Of a stretch of DNA of 64,000 bases, positions 24,201-33,145 are shown piece by piece. This DNA comes from Craterostigma plantagineum (taxonomy: Eukaryota > Streptophyta > Magnoliopsida > Lamiales > Linderniaceae). The position numbers and the translations under genes are program-made. The notes below the pieces were generated by a model. That model was given only the letters and a program-made list of their open reading frames with translations. It was not told the DNA's origin and ran no database searches. The stretch spans positions 496,001 to 560,000 of the forward strand of contig JAPQWV010000359.1 of NCBI GenBank assembly GCA_027422505.1, written 5' to 3'. Within the stretch, counting starts at the first letter, position 1. Each line of letters opens with the position of its first letter.

Positions 24201-25186
24201 CTATGCCAAACATCTGAAGAAACTTTGCATCGAACAGAATTTGAAACCAAATTTTCATTGAAACTAGCCGCAGAAACAGACTCAATATCAGAGGTATTTA
24301 AAACATATAGTCCCTCAATTTTCTTACCCTTGCCAATGATCAACCTCTGAGTTGAATCATGTATCAAAAAGTGATCACTAAAGAAGGTTAATACAACATT
24401 ATTCGAAGTAGCTAGGGAACTCACCGAAAGGAGATTAAATTTAAATTGTGGAATATACAATACTTCTGACAGGATTAGTTTCTGTCCAATCTTAACAGTT
24501 CCTGCTTGATATACCTTTACAGAATCATCATTAGGTAATGTGACATATACAGGATCAATGGGATATAGTGATTGGAATGCTTCACGACAACAACTTATGT
24601 GTCTTGAGGCACCTGAATCTATCAGCCATACTTTGTTAGAAGCTAATGCAGGCAGGTTGAAGGATAAGCACAAACCTCTGTTACTACCTGTTACTTGTTG
24701 TGTTTGAAATGGTTGATGAGTGCTCATAGTAGTGTCTGGCCTGTTGATCAGCAACTTAAGTTGCTGTAGTTGTTGAGAATTCAGCTGCTGTATAAAATTT
24801 TCTGCCACTGCACTATAATCTTCAGGCTCCTTATGACTAGTTGCTTTGCATAGTTCTGCCACAGCCTGGTTGACCCTTGGCCGACTGCCTTTAAAAACCA
24901 GAGGGAATCCATGTATCTTATAACATGTTTCAATTGTATGCCCAGATCTGCTGCAATTAGTGCAAAAAGGTTTTCTTCCTTCTTTCTTGACATTGAAAGG
25001 TTGTCTTTTGGGAGGCTGATAAACACTAGAAACAGCAGTTGTCGAACTCTTGGTTAGGAAGGACATTTGGTGTCCAACGTCTTCTTGATTGTTGGCCGAA
25101 CAAGAATTGATTGATCGTTTTCTTTCTTCTCGTGATATCAATGAAAATACTTTGTTCATTGCAGTGTCTTTTACTTGTCTTGCCAT
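21278..25186 (-). CDS. Copia polyprotein (gag N-terminus missing)
   Basis: An open frame of 1302 residues. Order of domains: CCHC knuckle C75-C78-H83-C88 (CTNCSRSGHTIETC), protease active site LIDSGAS (Asp190), GAG-pre-integrase (WHRRLGHPS), integrase core with IWGPF, RSDNAPE and QQNSVVERKH, reverse transcriptase with YVDD at about residue 953, and RNase H (SDSDWATC, STEAEYRAL, YCDNRSA). This is the normal Ty1/copia order. The frame opens at MARQVKDTAMNKVFSL, which matches the end of a normal UBN2-type gag domain; about 200 upstream residues expected in gag are absent, and only about 210 bp separate the start codon from the primer site. The element is therefore probably non-autonomous for particle formation. 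The stop lies inside the 3' LTR. Confidence 0.9.
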   Translation of the reverse strand: MARQVKDTAMNKVFSLISREERKRSINSCSANNQEDVGHQMSFLTKSSTTAVSSVYQPPKRQPFNVKKEGRKPFCTNCSRSGHTIETCYKIHGFPLVFKGSRPRVNQAVAELCKATSHKEPEDYSAVAENFIQQLNSQQLQQLKLLINRPDTTMSTHQPFQTQQVTGSNRGLCLSFNLPALASNKVWLIDSGASRHISCCREAFQSLYPIDPVYVTLPNDDSVKVYQAGTVKIGQKLILSEVLYIPQFKFNLLSVSSLATSNNVVLTFFSDHFLIHDSTQRLIIGKGKKIEGLYVLNTSDIESVSAASFNENLVSNSVRCKVSSDVWHRRLGHPSDNVFNKLKQSLKCQKFSDTHNFCKVCPLAKQTRLPFHPQNNIACSLFDLVHCDIWGPFHVTSHTSHRYFLTLVDDHSRYTWTFMLKNKSDVSRVFPFFFNMIENQFKTKIKVLRSDNAPELKFSEFLKDKGTLHQYSCVHTPQQNSVVERKHRHLLNVARALYFQSKIPLVYWNECVLTAAFLINRVPSRVLNFKSSYELLYKKSVDYSFFRSFGCLCYASTMAANRTKFQPRAKAGVFIGYPNGIKGYKVLDLETREVFVTRDVKFYEQVFPFKDMSEERSPDLFPDFVLPKATDEISYQHIQGSEYTGPNDFQHEISDQHIQGSEYTGPNDFQQPENAIADFGPNDSKRLESVDADYANDAQQVRRSSRATRPPNYLKEYYCQSSNLAKIRYPISDFLIYNRLSDQYKKFVLTVSTSFEPQHYHQAVKYSEWRQAMKEELEALEDNETWSIVPLPNGRRSIGCRWVYKVKHHSDGTIERFKARLVAKGYNQQEGVDYIDTFAPVAKSNTIKVVLSLAASQGWHLFQMDVNNAFLNGDLTEEVYMDLPQGYHAALKQDKTQKLVCKLKRSIYGLKQASRQWNSKLSEVLYRFGFKQAQCDHSLFIKGSGVNLCVILVYVDDMIFAGPSLTEIEAAKQYLHGVFKLKDLGTLKYFLGLEVARQSQGIYISQKQYTVKLLEEAGYLGSKPISTPMDPKIKITASDGEPLADPTQYRRLIGRLLYLTFTRPDITFAVHKLSQYINDPRIPHLTAVHHLLRYLKFTIGQGLLMCANCDLQIKAFSDSDWATCSDSRKSVTGYCTFLGDSMISWKAKKQNTIARSSTEAEYRALGSVTSEVLWLKHLLLELGYNADRVPIIYCDNRSAIQLATNPKFHERSKHIEIDCHFIRHHLNSRNIKLLPVRSENQLADVFTKPLPASILTRFLSKMAVLNIYSPSCGGILELHKEESADSKGIEQSISKGTEQSIT
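23176..23295 (-). repeat. 60-bp tandem duplication in the integrase-RT linker
   Basis: Two copies (23176-23235, 23236-23295) differing at about one base. They duplicate the peptide around HIQGSEYTGPNDFQ in a poorly conserved linker and preserve the frame. Confidence 0.9.
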
Positions 25187-27051
25187 TGAGAATTATCACC
25201 AGACCGTGAGAGATTGAGCTGCCTAATGGAGTCGACAAATTATCAAACACTTCGTTCGCAATGGAAATTAGATTCTGAGCTATTAACTTGTGAGGACAGA
25301 AGAGCAGATCAGCCTTGAATTTGTTCTTGATCTTGCTTGATTCAGCGATAGAAGAGTTTGTTCTTGATTTCGATTCAGCGATAGAAGCGTGCTTATTTTG
25401 CTCTGATACCATAAAGCAATCTTGAATGATCAAGGATGATTTGATCAGTTTGACGAAGAAGTAATCGAAATGAAAGATTTCATTATGAAGTGAAGTATCT
25501 GAATACAGACTACAGATTCGCTAAAACACCAACTTAAATACAATGCAATTGTAAAATAATAAAGGGGCCCATAAGTAACAGAATTTACAGAATGGTCCCT
25601 GACTAACAAAAACGATTTCTCATGTGATGCTCTGCTCAGTTCCTTTGCTGATACTCTGCTCAATTCCTTTGCTGTCTGCGCTTTCTTCCTTATGTAATTC
25701 CAATAGCTCCGTCGACCCATTGCCCCAAGAAAGGCTCAAGTTTCGCGACGACGTTTTGAGGGCAGACAGAGAAGCTTTTGGGACCATATTCAACAGCTTC
25801 CAAGAACTTCAGCCTCAGTACTTGACCGAGTACAAGAAGCTCACTGGCAAGAAAGCCTGGTGCGTGGGGCCCGTCTCGCTGTGTAATAACGAAGATCTCG
25901 ACAAGTCCGAGAGGGGCAACAGGCCGTCGATCGACGGCCAAGATTGCTCGAAATGGCTCGATTCGAAGGAGCCAAGATCGGTCCTCTACGTCTGCCTTGG
26001 GAGCTTAGCAGCTTTAGCCACTTCCCAGCTCATAGAGATTGGACTGGCCTTGGAAAATTCGGGCCACTCCTTTATATGGGTCGTTAGGGACGATGATTCT
26101 TCGAACGACGAATTCAAGAATTGGGTTTCCGAAAATGGGTTCGAAGAGAGGGTCGAGGGAAGGGGGCTCGTGATACGAGGGTGGGCCCCGCAGGTGCTGA
26201 TACTATCTCATCCTTCTGTGGGTGGATTCTTTACTCACTGTGGATGGAATTCGACGCTCGAAGGGATATCCTATGGATTGCCTTTGCTGACGTGGCCGGT
26301 GCTCGGAGAACAGTTCTGCAACGAAAGGTTTATCGTTGATGTGATTAGGACGGGCGTTCGAAGTGGGGTCGAATTGCCGATTACTTTTGGGGATGCTGAG
26401 AAGGTTGGAGTTCAAGTGAAGAGTGGAGATATTGAGAAAGCCATTAGCTTGTTGATGAATAAGAAGGGGAGCGAAGAAATAAGGGAAAGAGCGGCAAAGC
26501 TGGGACGAGCAGCTAAAAGAGCCGTTGAAGAAGGCGGCTCTTCTTACAGTGACTTGAATTCTTTCGTAGAAGACGTAATGAGCGAAGCGCATAGATGCGA
26601 TAAAGAGATATATATGTTTCGAGCTTAGCAATGTAATAAACCATTGTATGGATATTGTATGCAAAGCAGTAGTAGGGCTCGATGATGATGATGACGGTGG
26701 TGCTGACGTAATCGTCACTATGACTTGTTGGTCTTCGTTGTTGTTGAGCTGTCACGTGTGAATGGACAAGAGTCCCACACCGATTAGGACAAACAAATTA
26801 AATGGGTTTATAAGATGATGGTTCACTCCCCTTATCACCAATTGGTTTTAAGAAGGAACCCATCAGCTTATACCCGGCACTCCTTCCTCGTGTGGCGCAT
26901 GTGCGCGGGCCTCTTTAACGGTTAATAATTACCGGAGGCCCGACCCGTATTTCTAAATTTAAGATGGTATCAGAGCCACATATATAAAAGAAAGAATCGA
27001 TCGAAGCAGAGTTTGAATCACAATTTCCTTTGAAGCTCATAACAACGACCA

Positions 27052-30000
27052 ATGGCTTCCAATTCTGAAGAAGATCCTCACGAAATTCCTGAACCTAACA
27101 ATCAGAATCGCAGCTTCAGAGACGAGCTGTTGAATTGCCCGGATGTCTTCAATTTACATGATGGCATAAATCCAGGTATGTTGCTGATATCTTTTCAGTT
27201 GAATGAATCGAACTATTGGAGTTGGAATCGAGCGATGATTACAGCCCTAGAATCGAAGATGAAGCTAGGCTTTATAGATGGAACGTGTGTTCAACCCCAG
27301 CCAAACACAATTGATTTTGCGAGATGGAAAAGAGTTGATAGTACTGTGAAATCTTGGCTGAGCGCTTCGATTTCAAGGGACATTATGGAGAATTTCATGT
27401 ATGCCATCACGGCTAAGCAACTATGGGACGATCTTGCTGAACGATATGGCAGCACGAACGGCCCGATGTTGTTGCGTATGCGCGAACAAATGATTGCTAC
27501 GAAGCAAGGAGACATGCCTCTGATCAAATATTTCAGTGCACTCAAAAGGCTTTGGGATCAATATGAATATTTTCGTCCGATTCCAGAATGCACTCCTGAA
27601 GTAGCTAAGATCTTGAGGAATAGAGAAGAGGAAGATAAACTTGTTCAGTTTGTTCTCGGCTTGAACGATTCATTTCAAGCAGTAAAAGACAATATCATGT
27701 TAATGGAGCCATTGCCATCTGTTAACAAAGCGTATGCTATGGTACAGCGAGTTGAAAAACAACTGCAGCCAATTGTTCCAATGATTAAAGGAGTGGATGA
27801 GATCACACTGCTGGCTTCAAGAATGAATACTCACAGTGATAAAGGATGGAACAACAATAGTCTGAATATTGAAAGAAAGAAGAGGGAAAAGGCTAGAATG
27901 TTCTGTACTTATTGTCACAAAAATGGCCATGAGAAGGAGACATGTTTTAAACTGAAGGGTTTTCCAGACTGGTGGAAGGCCAACAAAGAGGTACATCCAC
28001 AGAAAGCGCTTGATCATTATCCAAAGAAGGGATATGCGAACTTGGCAGAAATTGCAGAAACTCCCTTCGATGTGCAAGGGAATGGTGGAGATGTGCAACC
28101 TGATTTGAATGCAGTCATGCTGAAGATGAGCTCTTTACAGGAAGAGTTCAACAAAATCATGAAAGGAATGAGCAGCAGCAGAACTGGGCAGAATCAGAAC
28201 AGCTTCAACTTTGCGCACTGTGGAGAATTTGCAGGTACTAGCTCTGACTCTCAGCTGTGTTTAACTGGTTCATTATATAAGTGTTCTTGGATTCTTGACA
28301 CGGGAGCCACAAACCATACCTGCATGAACCCCAAAATCCTCACTAACCAGAAAATAGTCACCACCGACATACCCATTACATTACCCGATGGCAGTACCAG
28401 ACTTGTTCAATCCGTAGGAGATGTAGTTCTCAGCCCAAAAATTGTTCTCACAGATTGCCTTTATGTGCCAAATTTCAAATATAATCTCCTATCCATTCGT
28501 AAGTTAGCTGAGACATCCAACATCTATTGCTTTTTTATGTCTGATTGTTCCTTTCTTCAGGACCTTCGGACTAAAGAGATCATAGGTGTTGGCAGTGTTA
28601 TCCGTGGCCTATACATACTGGACAACTCCTCATTTTCAGCTCAAAAAATCAAGTCTATGATATACCGATACTTTGCTCATATTTTTCCTAGAAATATTAG
28701 AGATGCTGCTGCTAGTTCTAGTTCTCAAATACTTTTGAATGCTGCTGTCAATGTCTCAACTAATAAGTGGCATGTTAGGCTAGGACACCCGTCCTCTGAT
28801 GTAATGAAACAGCTCTCACAGCAAATAAATTTTCAGTATTCTGAGTCTGATTGTTATGTCTGTCCTATGGCTAAGCAGCATAGATTTCCTTTCCCTTTAA
28901 GCCAAACACAGACCTTTAGATGCTTTGAACTCTTACATATTGATCTCTGGGGACCCTATGCACAGCCCACCATCACCAAGAAACATTTTTTTCTCACCAT
29001 TGTAGATGATTTCAGTCGATCTACATGGACCTTTTTACTTCGATACAAGTCACAAACACTCCAAACCCTATCAGATTTCATGACCTTAATCAAAACTCAG
29101 TACCATACATCTGTTGGTATCATAAGAACAGATAATGGTACAGAATTTACTAGCTCAGCATGTGCCCAACTTTTTTCATCCTTGGGAATAGTTCACCAGA
29201 AAACCTGTCCCTATACACCCCAACAAAATGGGGTGGTTGAGAGAAAACATCAACATTTGATTCAAGTGGCACGAGCTCTTATTATACAGTCTAATCTGCC
29301 CAAGAAATTCTGGGGAGATGCTGTCCTTACTGCGACCTACATCATCAACAGATTACCATCAAAATCCCTAGCCTGGCAGTCACCATATGAAATCTTACAT
29401 ACTCACAAACCAGACTTTTCGAACCTCAGAGTTTTTGGCTGTTTATGTTTCGTTACCAATGTCAGTCCACATAAAGACAAATTCACCCCAAGATCATACC
29501 CAGCTGTGTTTATAGGGTATCCCCAGGGACAAAAGGGTTACAAAGTTTATTACCTACATAACCACTCGGTGACCACCTCAAGAGATGTGGTGTTCAAAGA
29601 ACATGTCTTTCCTTATAAAACCTCAGCATATGAACCTATTCTAGATACAATACACCATCCCACCTATGATATGTCTCTAGATATAATACCTCAGCCCACA
29701 AATGACCAAATGACATCCTCTGTTTTTCCTACACATCCAGCAGCAGAATCTTCCTTAGTCACTGAACCACAAAGCCCCTCAAATGTCGAGTCACCTAATA
29801 CCTCGGATAATTCAATTCCCATACATGATACCCTGTCATTACCTTTACAATCTGGTACTGCCCAGCCACCTATAGCCACTAGACAAAGCTCTAGACTCAG
29901 AAAACCACCTGTTTGGCTTCAAGACTACACCACTACAGCACATCAAATGTCCAGTATTCCCATAACAGACTCTACGCATTATTCTGATTCTCCCTCTACC

Positions 30001-31692
30001 TACCCTTTTAAACAACAACCACATATTGATCCATCATACATGACCTTCTTGGCGAACGTGTCTAAGATACATGAACCTTATAACTATGAACAAGCTAAAA
30101 CTCATCCTGAGTGGCAGGCTGCTATGAAAAAGGAATTGGAGGCATTGGAAGCTAATCACACTTGGACTCTCACTGACCTCCCAAAAGGAAAGAAAGCGAT
30201 AGGCTGCCGTTGGGTTTTTAAGGTCAAATATAATCCTGATGGCTCCGTTGATAAGTACAAAGCTCGCCTCGTCGCCAAAGGTTACAATCAAGTCGAAGGT
30301 GAAGATTATTTTGATTCTTTTTCACCGGTTGCTAAGCTGGTCACAGTTCGAATTGTGCTAGCTGTTGCTGCAGCTAGATCATGGCCACTCCATCAACTCG
30401 ATATTAATAATGCCTTTCTACATGGCTATCTTGATGAGACTGTTTACATGAAGGTTCCCCCGGGCTGCTCCAAAGGTTCTTCAAATCAGGTTTGTCTTCT
30501 TCATCGATCTTTGTACGGCTTAAAGCAAGCCTCTCGCCAATGGAATCTTGAGTTCACTACCAAGCTTCAGAGCTTTGGGTTCATTCAATCTGCGCACGAC
30601 CATTGCCTATTTGTCAAACAAGTCGGCTCAGACATTTTATGGCTCCTTGTCTATGTTGATGATGTCCTATTGACTGGTTCAAATGCCTCCCTCATTGCTT
30701 CCACCAAATCTTTTCTCCACGAAGCTTTTACCATCAAGGATCTTCACCATGCTAAGTACTTTTTAGGCATTGAAATTGCTCGATCATCTTCTGGTTTGTA
30801 CCTCAACCAGCGGAAATACATATTGGATATCTTACAATCTGTTGGTTTGCTTGGCTGTAAAGCAGTCCCAACACCTCTTCCAAAGGGTCTTAATCTTCAT
30901 GATGACACAAGTCCTTTATTGACTGATCCTTCATCCTACAGACGACTACTTGGCCGTTTGTTATATCTTGGCTTCACTCGACCCGACATTTCTTATGCTA
31001 CGCAGCAATTAAGTCAGTTCTTACAAGCACCACGGGTTGTTCACTGGACCGCTGGGTTACATGTCTTGAAATACCTCAAAGGATGTGTCTCCTTAGGTGT
31101 TTTTTATTCCAGCACTTCAGACCTTAAGCTCTCTGCCTTCTGTGATGCCGATTGGGGCAGCTGTCCCACTACACGCTTCTCTCTTACAGGTTATTGCATA
31201 TATCTTGGGACCTCTTTAATCTCTTGGAAGACTAAGAAACAATCTACAGTTTCCAAGTCTTCCTGTGAAGCTGAGTATCGCAGCATGAGTACAACGGTTT
31301 GCGAGCTTCTTTGGATCTCATACCTTCTCAAGGATTTGCAGATTGCTTTAACGCTGCCCATTCCCCTAGCTTGTGATAACAAATCAGCCCTCCACATCAC
31401 TGCAAATCCAGTGTTTCATGAACGTACTAAGCACCTTGACATTGACTGTCATGTGGTCCGAAATCAGTACAAGGCAGGCTTCATTTGTCCTTATTACATC
31501 CCTTCTTTACATCAGCCTGCAGATCTCTTCACTAAGGTCTTGTCGGCTCCCCAGTTTATCACTCTCTTGTCCAAGCTTGGTTTGTCTGATTTCCATCACC
31601 CCAAGCTTGAGGGGGGGATGCAGAATATAAGATTCAATATACATCAAGTGCCAGATCAGCAAATTGAAGATGATGAGTTGGAAGAACGTTAG
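27052..31692 (+). CDS. Complete copia gag-pol polyprotein
   Basis: A single open frame of 1546 residues without breaks. UBN2-type gag occupies about residues 30-260 (LNESNYWSWNRAM, LWDDLAERYG). A CCHC knuckle is at about 284-297 (CTYCHKNGHEKETC). The protease motif ILDTGATNH is at about 412 and the HHCC region (HVRLGHPSSD) at about 573. The integrase core has IDLWGPY, RTDNGTEF and QQNGVVERKH. Reverse transcriptase runs from about 1050 with YVDD at about 1200. RNase H has CDADWGSC, SCEAEYRS and CDNKSALH. All catalytic residues I can identify are present, so the protein looks functional. The start is the first ATG after the primer site. The last codons lie inside the embedded copia LTR. The only odd feature is the foreign LTR pair around it. 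Confidence 0.93.
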   Translation: MASNSEEDPHEIPEPNNQNRSFRDELLNCPDVFNLHDGINPGMLLISFQLNESNYWSWNRAMITALESKMKLGFIDGTCVQPQPNTIDFARWKRVDSTVKSWLSASISRDIMENFMYAITAKQLWDDLAERYGSTNGPMLLRMREQMIATKQGDMPLIKYFSALKRLWDQYEYFRPIPECTPEVAKILRNREEEDKLVQFVLGLNDSFQAVKDNIMLMEPLPSVNKAYAMVQRVEKQLQPIVPMIKGVDEITLLASRMNTHSDKGWNNNSLNIERKKREKARMFCTYCHKNGHEKETCFKLKGFPDWWKANKEVHPQKALDHYPKKGYANLAEIAETPFDVQGNGGDVQPDLNAVMLKMSSLQEEFNKIMKGMSSSRTGQNQNSFNFAHCGEFAGTSSDSQLCLTGSLYKCSWILDTGATNHTCMNPKILTNQKIVTTDIPITLPDGSTRLVQSVGDVVLSPKIVLTDCLYVPNFKYNLLSIRKLAETSNIYCFFMSDCSFLQDLRTKEIIGVGSVIRGLYILDNSSFSAQKIKSMIYRYFAHIFPRNIRDAAASSSSQILLNAAVNVSTNKWHVRLGHPSSDVMKQLSQQINFQYSESDCYVCPMAKQHRFPFPLSQTQTFRCFELLHIDLWGPYAQPTITKKHFFLTIVDDFSRSTWTFLLRYKSQTLQTLSDFMTLIKTQYHTSVGIIRTDNGTEFTSSACAQLFSSLGIVHQKTCPYTPQQNGVVERKHQHLIQVARALIIQSNLPKKFWGDAVLTATYIINRLPSKSLAWQSPYEILHTHKPDFSNLRVFGCLCFVTNVSPHKDKFTPRSYPAVFIGYPQGQKGYKVYYLHNHSVTTSRDVVFKEHVFPYKTSAYEPILDTIHHPTYDMSLDIIPQPTNDQMTSSVFPTHPAAESSLVTEPQSPSNVESPNTSDNSIPIHDTLSLPLQSGTAQPPIATRQSSRLRKPPVWLQDYTTTAHQMSSIPITDSTHYSDSPSTYPFKQQPHIDPSYMTFLANVSKIHEPYNYEQAKTHPEWQAAMKKELEALEANHTWTLTDLPKGKKAIGCRWVFKVKYNPDGSVDKYKARLVAKGYNQVEGEDYFDSFSPVAKLVTVRIVLAVAAARSWPLHQLDINNAFLHGYLDETVYMKVPPGCSKGSSNQVCLLHRSLYGLKQASRQWNLEFTTKLQSFGFIQSAHDHCLFVKQVGSDILWLLVYVDDVLLTGSNASLIASTKSFLHEAFTIKDLHHAKYFLGIEIARSSSGLYLNQRKYILDILQSVGLLGCKAVPTPLPKGLNLHDDTSPLLTDPSSYRRLLGRLLYLGFTRPDISYATQQLSQFLQAPRVVHWTAGLHVLKYLKGCVSLGVFYSSTSDLKLSAFCDADWGSCPTTRFSLTGYCIYLGTSLISWKTKKQSTVSKSSCEAEYRSMSTTVCELLWISYLLKDLQIALTLPIPLACDNKSALHITANPVFHERTKHLDIDCHVVRNQYKAGFICPYYIPSLHQPADLFTKVLSAPQFITLLSKLGLSDFHHPKLEGGMQNIRFNIHQVPDQQIEDDELEER

Positions 31693-31862
31693 TTAGGTTC
31701 TGTATTAGTTGGTTGATAATTAGTAGTTATTTTGTTAATTATTTTCTGTTGGAATCGGCCTGTATATAAACATGATGTACAGCTCATTTGCAATTAATTA
31801 GAAATATCATTTACAAAGATTAGGTTTGCTTCTCTCTCAATCGATGAGTCTGAAGCTCAATA
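31619..31862 (+). repeat. Embedded copia LTR
   Basis: It starts TGCAGAATATAAG directly after the G-rich tract that ends copia coding regions, contains CTGTATATAAACA as a TATA-like box, and ends at CTCAATA directly before a primer site. No second copy is present at the 5' end of the coding region, where the outer LTR sits instead. Confidence 0.7.
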
Positions 31863-31967
31863 TGGTATCAGAGCGGGTAGATCCGACTCATAAAAATTAC
31901 GGCGGGTCCGAAAAGAATGACGTTCCCGTCCGATTAAAAAGAAATGGGTTCACACGTGAGGGGGGAG
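31863..31967 (+). other. TRIM-type internal region (primer site to polypurine tract)
   Basis: TGGTATCAGAGC, about 80 bp of non-coding sequence, then GAGGGGGGAG immediately before the outer 3' LTR. This is the whole interior expected of a terminal-repeat retrotransposon in miniature. Confidence 0.7.
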
Positions 31968-33145
31968 TGTTGAGCTGTCACGTGTGAATGGACAAGAGTC
32001 CCACACCGATTAGGACAAACAAATTAAATGGGTTTATAAGATGATGGTTCACTCCCCTTATCACCAATTGGTTTTAAGAAGGAACCCATCAGCTTATACC
32101 CGGCACTCCTTCCTCGTGTGGCGCATGTGCGCGGGCCTCTTTAACGGTTAATAATTACCGGAGGCCCGACCCGTATTTCTAAATTTAAGAGTTGTCATTA
32201 TTATTATTCATACTCATCCTCTCATTATCATCCATGGTAAATCTTGCATCCCCATTCTTCTTTACTCCTTCTAGCTGTGAATTAATTGACGTAAATATAT
32301 AATCAACGTCAAATCAAGAAAATATAAGGAAAGGATTTAAGAAGAAAATAAAGAAATATATTTTAATATTATTATTACCTTACACCACAAACAACAGAAG
32401 CGAAAGGAGCCGTCCAAGAGACCCCTTCGACAGATTTCACAGACGAATGCTTCATTTTCGTTCTTATTAGTAATTCGCTTCTTATTAAGCCTCTGATTAT
32501 TGATGAAGAAAACCTTGGCGAAGTTTATGACATATGTCTGAACGCCGCTTACGTCCAAAACCCTCTCTATATCAGAAACCCTAACAACCTCAAAGTACGA
32601 TGATCGCCTTATCTAAGTAAAAAATGAAGATATAAAAATCAAATCTTGGAAACAAAAAACCCTTACAGTAATAAAAAGAAGGCTAATAATAAAATATGTA
32701 TATATATTTTTTAATTACCTGAACTACTCGATGGCCATTGTGTGTAGATAATCTGCAATGGACGCAAAAGGAATCGATAGAGCAGTCCAAGCAAAACAAA
32801 TTACATTCGTTTCTCTTTGCGCCGACGTGATTGGGGCATACACCGTAATATGGCGTCGTCAGAAACTTCTCAAGCCACCCTGGAAATAAAAACAGCATTG
32901 CATCGTCCTCCTGCAAGAATTATACCATGAAAAATAATAATTTATTGATTCACACCATCTTGAATTTCACCGAGAGAGAGAGATAGAGAAATAATGTAGG
33001 TGAAGAATCATGTTACGGTACCATTATATATACTGTAAGATTGGTATTATTCCTTGACTGAATGAGATTACAACCATAGCATATATAGACTACAAGAATA
33101 ACATATTCTAGGAAAACAAATAAATATACAAGTATAGAAGATATC

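Larger units (their letters stand above)
21070..25705 (-). mobile_element. Ty1/copia retrotransposon inside UGT73
   Basis: Two 294-bp LTRs (21070-21363 and 25412-25705) read as identical. Read on the minus strand, the LTR starts TATTGG and ends GCTTTA, not the usual TG...CA. The primer-binding site TGGTATCAGAGC (initiator tRNA-Met type) is at 25400-25411 and a G-rich polypurine tract is at about 21364-21373. The target duplication is GCTC (21066-21069 and 25706-25709; five bases if one mismatch is allowed). The polyprotein frame is open but lacks the first part of gag. Identical LTRs mean a very recent insertion. Confidence 0.93.
20486..26628 (+). pseudogene. UGT73-family gene interrupted by a copia retrotransposon
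   Basis: The 5' part (20486-21069) codes for an acceptor domain with the catalytic His (PFMAQGHLIPM) and Asp (SCLIADMCFPW). The 3' part (25710-26628) codes for the donor domain with a complete PSPG box (WAPQVLILSHPSVGG...GEQ). The parts are separated by a minus-strand copia element and a GCTC target duplication. Outside the insertion the frame is perfect and the two parts sum to 501 codons, so the gene was intact until the insertion. The 5' half now ends a few codons inside the LTR, giving a 203-residue product without a donor site. The LTR ends show no fitting GT-AG pair, so splicing the element out is unlikely. It is very similar to the intact copy at 18503, including SNDEF, WVSENGFEERVEGRG and GIRSGVE-like stretches. 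Confidence 0.93.
26742..32190 (+). mobile_element. Chimeric retroelement: TRIM-like LTRs around a complete copia unit
   Basis: The outer LTRs are 223 bp (26742-26964 and 31968-32190), begin TGTTGAGCTG, end AAATTTAAGA and read as identical. The target duplication is GTTGT (26737-26741 and 32191-32195). A TGGTATCAGAGC primer site (26965-26976) precedes a full copia coding frame. That frame runs into its own G-rich polypurine tract (31609-31618), a second, unrelated LTR-like segment (31619-31862), a second TGGTATCAGAGC (31863-31874), about 90 bp of short non-coding interior, a second polypurine tract (about 31958-31967) and then the outer 3' LTR. The outer LTR, second primer site, short interior and final tract together make up a complete small TRIM element; the middle is a one-LTR copia unit joined at the shared primer site. 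Confidence 0.85.
26737..33024 (-). pseudogene. PLATZ zinc-binding transcription factor gene, disrupted by transposons
   Basis: Coding pieces on the minus strand: probable start ATG 33022-33024 followed by a GT donor; exon 2, 32719-32910; exon 3, 32379-32612; exon 4, 32191-32274, continuing in frame at 26741 and below. Exon 2 encodes WLEKFLTTPYYGVC with the Cys/His ligands ECNLFCLDC, CVHC and NGHRVVQ. Exon 3 encodes IRRSSYFEVVRVSDIERV, SGVQTYVIN and CEICRRGLL. These are the hallmarks of the PLATZ domain, a plant zinc-dependent AT-rich DNA binder. Exon 4 is cut by the element at 26742-32190 (duplication GTTGT), which supplies a stop two codons after the junction. The domain itself is complete, so a shortened protein could still be made. 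Another copia element lies just upstream of the start. I found no clear natural stop for the old 3' tail, which converges on UGT73. Confidence 0.8.

Noticed and set aside
21070..25705. Idea that the copia element is a giant intron of UGT73
   Set aside because: The boundaries are LTR tips with a target duplication. No GT-AG pair restores the frame, and the upstream frame stops within the LTR.
26702..26716. TGACGTAATCGTCA as a third TGACG promoter site
   Set aside because: Lies within the former PLATZ coding exon and downstream of UGT73; it probably reflects codons, not a regulatory site.
26203..26718. 171-codon minus-strand frame overlapping the end of UGT73
   Set aside because: Its first part is the old PLATZ exon 4 tail; the rest is antisense to UGT73 coding sequence and shows no PLATZ C-terminus.
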